A stretch of DNA of 64,000 nt from Bacteroidales bacterium. GTDB lineage: Bacteria; Bacteroidota; Bacteroidia; Bacteroidales; UBA932. Below, piece after piece: positions 59,230 to 64,000 of this stretch. Both the position numbers and the translations under genes were made by a program. Under the pieces are notes generated by a model. That model was not told the origin of the DNA and made no database searches. It saw only the letters and a program-made list of their open reading frames with translations. Numbering within the stretch: position 1 is the stretch's first letter; every line of letters starts with the position of its first letter. Location: positions 109,173 through 173,172 of the forward strand of contig JAEEQS010000003.1 in NCBI GenBank assembly GCA_016285455.1, written 5' to 3'.

Positions 59230-60038
59230 TGCAGTCTCTTCCCAAGATAGGCAGATACACTTTCAAAATTGAGCAGTACCAGTGCAATGTCCGCAAGATG
59301 CTGAGGTTCAGCTTTCTTGTGAATACTATGCTGAGTTCTGCGGACTACCATTCCACAGAAAGGGGATTTGGAACGGATTATCTAAACACCATCGGCAAGA
59401 CCTGGGTTCTCTCACGTCTTGCCGTTGAAATGTTGAGGATCCCTTCTCGCCACGAAGTCATAGCCGTGGAAACCTGGGTGGAGAAAGTCCATCCGCTCTT
59501 TACCAATCGTAACTTCAAGATGAGCGTAGACTCCACTGGAGAAATCCTCGGCTGGGGCAGAAGCGTGTGGGCGATGATAGACACCACCACCCGCCATCCT
59601 GCAGACCTTATGGAAATAAAGAACGGAGCCATAATGGACTTTGTGCTTCCGCCGGACCATCCTGACTATATGGACGTTCCAATCACCAAGCCCATCCGGA
59701 TCCAGATGGAGGACGCAACTCTTGCAAGAGAGGTTGACACTTATTTCAGCGATGTGGATTTCAACGGCCACATCAACTCAATGAGGTATATGGACCACAT
59801 TCTTGACACATTCCCTCTTGATTGGCACAAGAAGAACAACATCAAGCGCCTCGACATTGCTTACATCGCTGAGGGAAGGCCTGAAGTTCCCATCAGGATT
59901 TACAAAAACGCTCCGTCATTTAATGAGGCCGACAGCTCTACAGACTACGGATTCAAGATACTCCAGAAACTTCCGGAAAACAGCGAGGAAACGGAAGCCT
60001 GCAGATTGCGCCTGAGAACCATTCCGCTTATTCCATAA
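59229..60038 (+). CDS. Acyl-ACP thioesterase (FatA-like)
   Basis: A 269-residue double hot-dog protein that releases fatty acids from acyl carrier protein. The C-terminal half has [19 protein letters not shown], the N-x-H catalytic region of FatA-type enzymes, and the N-terminal half has [24 protein letters not shown]. No signal peptide. It overlaps the frr stop by one base and ends overlapping convergent pgk by 11 bases. Bacteroidales commonly have such enzymes, possibly setting branched or medium chain output. Confidence 0.87.
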   Translation: MQSLPKIGRYTFKIEQYQCNVRKMLRFSFLVNTMLSSADYHSTERGFGTDYLNTIGKTWVLSRLAVEMLRIPSRHEVIAVETWVEKVHPLFTNRNFKMSVDSTGEILGWGRSVWAMIDTTTRHPADLMEIKNGAIMDFVLPPDHPDYMDVPITKPIRIQMEDATLAREVDTYFSDVDFNGHINSMRYMDHILDTFPLDWHKKNNIKRLDIAYIAEGRPEVPIRIYKNAPSFNEADSSTDYGFKILQKLPENSEETEACRLRLRTIPLIP

Positions 60039-61284
60039 CGGCCTGGATGCCCGGGAGGATTTTGCCCTCAAGGCTTTCCAGCATTGCGCCGCCGCCGGTG
60101 GAAACATAGCTCACCTTGTCTGCATAACCCATCTGGTTTACTGCAGCTACGGAGTCTCCTCCGCCAACCAGGGTGAACACGCCCTTTTCCTGAGTGGCCT
60201 TGGCAAGAGCCTTGGCGATGTGGAGAGTTCCCTCAGCGAATTTAGGCATCTCAAATACTCCCACAGGGCCGTTCCACAGCACGGTTTTGGAGTTATTGAT
60301 AACATCTTCAACCTCAACCAAGAAGTCAGTTCCTGCATCCATTCCCATCCATCCGTCTGGAATTTCATTTGAGAGGCAGATCATCTTTGTAGCATCGTTG
60401 TCAAAGCGGTTGGCAGCAATAACATACTTAGGAAGATAAACCTTGACGCCCTTTTCCTCGGCAGCCTTGAGGATGTCAAGGGCAACCTGAAGCTGATCGT
60501 CTTCGCAGATGCTTTCGCCGATTTTACCACCATTGGCTTTTACGAAGGTGAAGGCCATTCCGCCACCGATTACAAGATTGTCAACCTTTTCAACCAGGTT
60601 CTGGAGAATGCCAATCTTGGAAGAAACCTTGCTACCGCCGATGATTGCGGTAACAGGATGCTGAGGATCGTTGACTACCTTGTTGATGGCCTTGATCTCG
60701 CCTTCCATGATGTAGCCGAACATCTTGTCCTCAGGGAAATATTTTGCTATGAGAGCGGTAGAAGCGTGTGCCCTGTGGGCAGTTCCGAAAGCGTCGTTGA
60801 TGTAGCAGTCTGCGTAGGAAGCAAGGTGCTTGGTGAACTCCTTCTGGCTCTCCTTTACCTTGGCTTTAGCCTCTTTCTTCTCCTCGTCTGAAGCGTCATC
60901 GCTGAGCCCTCTTGGTTTGCCTTCTTCTTCAGCGTAGAAGCGGAGGTTTTCAAGAAGGAGAACATCTCCTGGTTTGAGATTCTTGGCCATTTCGTCTGCC
61001 TTCATGCAATCCGGACAGAACTGTATCTTCTGGCCCAGCAGCTCTTCAACCTTGTAGATAATATGCTCCAGAGAGTATTTCTTGTCTACTCCCTTAGGTC
61101 TTCCCAGATGGGACATAAGTATGATGGATCCGCCGCCATCAAGAACTTTCTTGATTGTAGGAACGGCTGCGCGGATTCTGGTGTCGTCTGTAACTTTGAA
61201 ATCCTTGTTCAGAGGAACGTTGAAATCAACCCTGGCAATGACTCTCTTGCCCTTGAAATCGTAAGTGTCGATAAACTTCTGCAT
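60028..61284 (-). CDS. pgk: Phosphoglycerate kinase
   Basis: A 418-residue glycolytic enzyme making ATP from 1,3-bisphosphoglycerate. [17 protein letters not shown], the [15 protein letters not shown] segment and [13 protein letters not shown] (nucleotide site) are present. A charged insert ([20 protein letters not shown]) replaces a shorter loop. The track starts 9 codons upstream; the ATG at 61284 ([15 protein letters not shown]) is the natural start, 24 bases after a TAATTTTG box. Confidence 0.97.
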   Translation of the reverse strand: MQKFIDTYDFKGKRVIARVDFNVPLNKDFKVTDDTRIRAAVPTIKKVLDGGGSIILMSHLGRPKGVDKKYSLEHIIYKVEELLGQKIQFCPDCMKADEMAKNLKPGDVLLLENLRFYAEEEGKPRGLSDDASDEEKKEAKAKVKESQKEFTKHLASYADCYINDAFGTAHRAHASTALIAKYFPEDKMFGYIMEGEIKAINKVVNDPQHPVTAIIGGSKVSSKIGILQNLVEKVDNLVIGGGMAFTFVKANGGKIGESICEDDQLQVALDILKAAEEKGVKVYLPKYVIAANRFDNDATKMICLSNEIPDGWMGMDAGTDFLVEVEDVINNSKTVLWNGPVGVFEMPKFAEGTLHIAKALAKATQEKGVFTLVGGGDSVAAVNQMGYADKVSYVSTGGGAMLESLEGKILPGIQAVME

Positions 61285-61308
61285 AATTAAGGAATTATTA
61301 AATCGCCG

Positions 61309-61331
61309 CAAAATTAATAATTTTATCTTTG
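61309..61331. promoter_or_regulatory. Back-to-back -7 boxes for pgk (-) and methyltransferase (+)
   Basis: TAATTTTG on the minus strand (61309-61316) and TATCTTTG on the plus strand (61324-61331), separated by 7 bases. Polymerases on both could not bind at once, so the two genes may be reciprocally expressed. Neither has a standard -33 TTTG. Confidence 0.5.
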
Positions 61332-61345
61332 TACTTGTTAAGACT

Positions 61346-62320
61346 ATGGTACAGACGGTTCATAACATATCCATTGAAAGCCCGGCAGGGTGGAAAGACT
61401 ATGAGATTCTAGATTCAGGAGACGGCTACAAACTGGAGCGGTTCGGAGACTTCATAATGTCTAGGCCGGAGCCTAAGGCTTTGTGGTCCAAGAGTATGAG
61501 TGATGCAGAGTGGAAGAAGCTGGCCCATACCGTTTTTCATCCTGGAGCCGGATTCGGCAAAGCAGGAAAGGAAGACGTAGGAACCTGGGAGATGCTCAAG
61601 AAGATGCCCGAACGGTGGTTCATTGAGTACAAGGGAGCGGATCGCAAAGCTTCCGAGTGGAGCGCTTTCCGCCACGGAGTTCCAGATGTCCAGGGCCTGT
61701 ATATGAAGATGAGGCTGGGCCTGACGTCTTTCAAGCACGTGGGGGTGTTTCCCGAGCAGGCTTCCAACTGGGATTGGATTTACAATCATTCGCAGATGCT
61801 CGGCCCCAAGCCAAAAGTTTTGAACCTTTTTGCCTATACCGGTGGAGCCACTCTTGCAGCCAAATGCGCGGGAGCGGAGGCCACTCACGTGGATTCCGTA
61901 AAGCAAGTAGTAAATTGGGCAAAGGAGAATATGGCTTCTTCTGGCCTGGATAATATTCGCTGGATAGTAGATGACGCACTGAAATTCGTCAAGAGAGAAA
62001 TTCGCCGCGGAAATACATATAACGGCCTGATTCTTGATCCTCCGGCATACGGCCACGGGCCGGACGGGGAAAGATGGAAGCTAGACGAACTGCTGTTCGA
62101 GATGCTGGAAGAATGTTCAAAGATTGTGGCAAAGGAGCACTCGTTTGTAGTTCTGAACCTTTACTCCAACGGCTATTCCGCCTTATTGGCAGACACGCTT
62201 TTGAAAAAAGCCTTCGGAGACTATGCCGGCAGGGAATACACCTGCGGAGAGCTGGTGCTGGAAGACAAATTCAAGAAGGTGATTCCGCTGAGCGTTTTTG
62301 CAAGAATGTTTACAAAGTAG
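61346..62320 (+). CDS. Class I SAM-dependent methyltransferase (RlmI/RlmK-like)
   Basis: A 324-residue protein of the PF10672-type methyltransferases related to the rRNA cytosine-C5 and guanine-N7 enzymes RlmI/RlmK. The SAM motif is [21 protein letters not shown], the acidic ribose-binding position is in [16 protein letters not shown], and the catalytic-type motif is [14 protein letters not shown]. It lacks the N-terminal PUA domain of full-length RlmI. The track begins inside pgk; the ATG at 61346, 14 bases after a TATCTTTG box, is used. RNA target uncertain. lgt follows 3 bases later. Confidence 0.85.
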   Translation: MVQTVHNISIESPAGWKDYEILDSGDGYKLERFGDFIMSRPEPKALWSKSMSDAEWKKLAHTVFHPGAGFGKAGKEDVGTWEMLKKMPERWFIEYKGADRKASEWSAFRHGVPDVQGLYMKMRLGLTSFKHVGVFPEQASNWDWIYNHSQMLGPKPKVLNLFAYTGGATLAAKCAGAEATHVDSVKQVVNWAKENMASSGLDNIRWIVDDALKFVKREIRRGNTYNGLILDPPAYGHGPDGERWKLDELLFEMLEECSKIVAKEHSFVVLNLYSNGYSALLADTLLKKAFGDYAGREYTCGELVLEDKFKKVIPLSVFARMFTK

Positions 62321-62323
62321 AAT

Positions 62324-63190
62324 ATGATAAATAGTTTATTGGCAATAAAGTGGGATGTGAGTCCCTATATTTTCTCGATAGGGAATGTTCAGCTTAGGTG
62401 GTACGGAGTGCTATTCGTTTCCGGATTCATTTTCGGCTACTGGCTGTTCTCAAAATTCTACAAGAGAGAGGGCCTGCCGTCAAAGCTTTTAGACCCGATG
62501 TTGTATATGCTCCTGATCTGCGCTCTTGTGGGAGCAAGGCTGGGCCACGTATTCTTCTACGACTGGGGCTATTACAGAGAAAATCTGGAAGAGATCTTCA
62601 AGGTATGGCACGGCGGACTTGCCAGCCACGGCGGAGCCTTTGCTATTCTGCTTGGAATATGGTGGTATGCCCATAAATACGGAAAGAAGTATAACATAGA
62701 TTATGTCTGGATTTGCGACAGGCTAGCTCTTGCGATTCCTTTTGCCGGAATGGCAATCAGGCTTGGAAACCTGATGAACTCTGAAATTTACGGATTCGAA
62801 ACCAGCCTTCCGTGGGGATTCATTTTTGTCCGCGACGGCCAGACAGTTCCGCATCATCCTACCCAGCTTTATGAGGCCCTGTCCTATCTGCTGATAGGCT
62901 TGATTCTGCTTTGGATCTATCGCAGACATAAAGACAACAAAAAAGCCCCGTACAGAGGCTTTTTGTTCGGTTTGTTCCTGGTGCTGCTTTTCGGAGCCAG
63001 ATTTATTATTGAGTTCTGTAAGCTTCCTCAGGAAGGTTCAGACGCTGCCGCAACTGCCGCTGCTGCCGCTGCCGGAGGAGAGAGGCTTCTGAACAACGGT
63101 CAGCTTCTGAGCATCCCGTTTGTAGTGGCGGGCTTGCTGTTTATAATCTTCAGCTACAAGTTCAAAAAACCGATGCTCCGCCAGGAGTAA
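62324..63190 (+). CDS. lgt: Prolipoprotein diacylglyceryl transferase
   Basis: A 288-residue inner-membrane enzyme that adds diacylglycerol from phosphatidylglycerol to the lipobox Cys of prolipoproteins. The HGGLASHGGAFAILLG block and the Lgt signature AIRLGNLMNSEIYG (essential Arg and Asn) are clear, as is HHPTQLYEALSYL. A loop before the last helix contains an alanine-rich stretch (DAAATAAAAAAGGERL) not typical of other Lgt proteins. It processes the several lipoproteins encoded in this window. Confidence 0.95.
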   Translation: MINSLLAIKWDVSPYIFSIGNVQLRWYGVLFVSGFIFGYWLFSKFYKREGLPSKLLDPMLYMLLICALVGARLGHVFFYDWGYYRENLEEIFKVWHGGLASHGGAFAILLGIWWYAHKYGKKYNIDYVWICDRLALAIPFAGMAIRLGNLMNSEIYGFETSLPWGFIFVRDGQTVPHHPTQLYEALSYLLIGLILLWIYRRHKDNKKAPYRGFLFGLFLVLLFGARFIIEFCKLPQEGSDAAATAAAAAAGGERLLNNGQLLSIPFVVAGLLFIIFSYKFKKPMLRQE

Positions 63191-63670
63191 TTAGTGCCAC
63201 CAGGTAGACTGGTCGGCAGGGTTATAAACTCTGGTTACGGTGAAATCTCCTTCTCCGCTCGGGTAGATTATCTTAGGATAGCACCCTGTTACAATCGTGA
63301 TCTTCTTTACAAACGGGGCAAGGGTAAGATCCAGAACCTCAAGCTTTTTCATATTCCTAAGGTCTAATTCTTCAACTGTGGTGTTTCCCGGGCTGAAATA
63401 TTTCAGATTAGGGAAATACTTCAGGAAATCCAGATTAGATATAATGTTCTTCCTTCCGCCGTATCCCAGGAAAAGTGTGTCTGCGGCATTTGCCTCAGCG
63501 AATGTTACCAATCCGTCTTTATTGGCATCAACATTTCCAAAGCATTTGGAAAAAGGAGAATCCATAGTTATCGCGATGAAAACAGAATCAGCCTTTTCTG
63601 TTTTGACATTCTGCGCCCTTACTCCCAAGGAGCATAAAATCAGGGCTGTAAGGAATAGGACTTTTTTCAT
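63191..63670 (-). CDS. Small exported protein with EF-hand-like and LRR-like segments
   Basis: A 159-residue exported protein with a signal peptide ending VRAQ. A dockerin/EF-hand-like calcium loop is visible (NVDANKDGLVTFAEANA), followed by short leucine-rich stretches (LDFLKYFPNLKYF, VEELDLRNMKKLEVLDL). The C-terminus is SGEGDFTVTRVYNPADQSTWWH. Such pieces occur in Bacteroidota surface adhesins, but no function is recognised. It follows the partial gene at the window end by 10 bases and lies tail to tail with lgt. Confidence 0.75.
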   Translation of the reverse strand: MKKVLFLTALILCSLGVRAQNVKTEKADSVFIAITMDSPFSKCFGNVDANKDGLVTFAEANAADTLFLGYGGRKNIISNLDFLKYFPNLKYFSPGNTTVEELDLRNMKKLEVLDLTLAPFVKKITIVTGCYPKIIYPSGEGDFTVTRVYNPADQSTWWH

Positions 63671-63680
63671 TTGAATAGAT

Positions 63681-64000
63681 TTATTTTTTGATTTTCATTT
63701 TTCTCCATGCGTGAGGGCAGGCTTTTGTGTGTTTGTTGAGGCGGTCTATGACCTTAAGGAAATCATTGGCCTGAACTTCGCTGCCGTCATCCCAGTAAAT
63801 CGGAATGTTGTTGAGGCTCCTTGCCGTATATTTATTGCCTTCTTTTGTTATGGCAACAGGCATAAGGTCTCCATCTGCATCGCGGATGTTCACAATGCCA
63901 ATGTCATCATATTTAGGTTTTTTGGCAGATTCCGAATATGTGAAGCCAACGCCGAATTTTCCGTCTTTTTCTGTAATCACCAATTCTTTGGAGCTTCTTG
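63681..64000 (-). CDS. C-terminal part of an unknown WG-repeat-like protein (5' end outside window)
   Basis: The track's GTG start at 63983 is not needed: the frame stays open through the window edge (RSSKELVITEKDG ...), so this is the end of a longer gene. The segment DGKFGVGFTYSESAKKPKYDDI has the shape of a WG repeat (DGKYGVI...YDDI), and the tail is basic (HAWRKMKIKK). A signal peptide, if any, is outside. Its stop is 10 bases from the small exported protein's start, suggesting one transcript. Function unknown. Confidence 0.7.
   Translation of the reverse strand, partial: RSSKELVITEKDGKFGVGFTYSESAKKPKYDDIGIVNIRDADGDLMPVAITKEGNKYTARSLNNIPIYWDDGSEVQANDFLKVIDRLNKHTKACPHAWRKMKIKK

Overview
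The window is a compact stretch of chromosome from a member of the order Bacteroidales (phylum Bacteroidota). No rRNA, tRNA, CRISPR array, insertion sequence or prophage is visible. The assignment rests on protein families typical of the group: an S46 dipeptidyl-peptidase, a Bacteroides-type second EF-G, a b558-type fumarate reductase/succinate dehydrogenase membrane subunit, RicT, a membrane FatA-like thioesterase context, KDO-based LPS genes, and many secreted proteins whose signal peptides begin MKK/MKR. It also rests on promoters of the TAnnTTTG class and on A/T-rich leaders instead of Shine-Dalgarno sites. The exact genus cannot be named from the sequence. No gene-free stretch exceeds 300 bases, and several convergent gene pairs overlap at their 3' ends.

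Layout. 1-2.2 kb: aspS (5' cut by the window edge), yqeY, rnhB. 2.2-5.5 kb (-): S46 peptidase and mrp. 5.5-10.4 kb (+): glycerate kinase with terminator, then EF-G paralogue, lolD and trmN6 joined by TAATG overlaps. 10.4-13.8 kb (-): split transketolase followed by an ECF sigma factor, a one-TM protein and a small periplasmic protein. 13.9-17.2 kb (+): lepA and a lipoprotein. 17.3-22.3 kb (-): kdsB, an OmpA/TPR protein, a glycosyltransferase and a retropepsin-PDZ protein. 22.3-25.1 kb (+): sigma-54 activator, lptE, TPR protein, secG. 25.2-27.9 kb (+): a PspC-PadR-PspC envelope stress operon with a paired operator-like site. 28-33 kb: LOG-family hydrolase, OmpA lipoprotein, an AT-richer two-gene island (unknown protein plus Sel1-like/arginine-deiminase-fold protein), omega-amidase, outer-membrane barrel and rhomboid protease. 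33.3-39.4 kb (+): two tandem GHL10 proteins and a giant MscS channel. 39.4-46.9 kb: kbl; trxA, OM barrel and prenyl synthase; holB-ricT-trmB-M20 operon. 47-47.9 kb: a decayed PIN toxin with an intact antitoxin, and a highly structured terminator/small-RNA candidate. 47.9-55 kb: U32 and TPR genes, an M16 pseudo-peptidase, DUF3109, DUF2007 and small membrane genes. 55-64 kb: coiled-coil protein, hemW, an orphan sdhC, pyrH-frr-thioesterase, pgk, a methyltransferase, lgt and two secreted/unknown genes (the last cut by the window edge).

How it fits together. Much of the window serves the cell envelope: KDO activation (kdsB), LPS delivery (lptE), lipoprotein maturation and sorting (lgt, lolD), secretion (secG), mechanosensing (MscS), PspC stress proteins and numerous secreted proteins. 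Housekeeping translation genes (aspS, lepA, frr, trmB, trmN6, EF-G paralogue) are interleaved. The observations most worth following are the EF-G paralogue whose catalytic His is Ser, the M16 protein that has lost its zinc site, the PIN toxin disabled by an out-of-frame deletion, the GNRA-capped hairpin downstream of the U32 gene, the palindrome pair in front of the PspC/PadR operon, and the AT-rich deiminase island.
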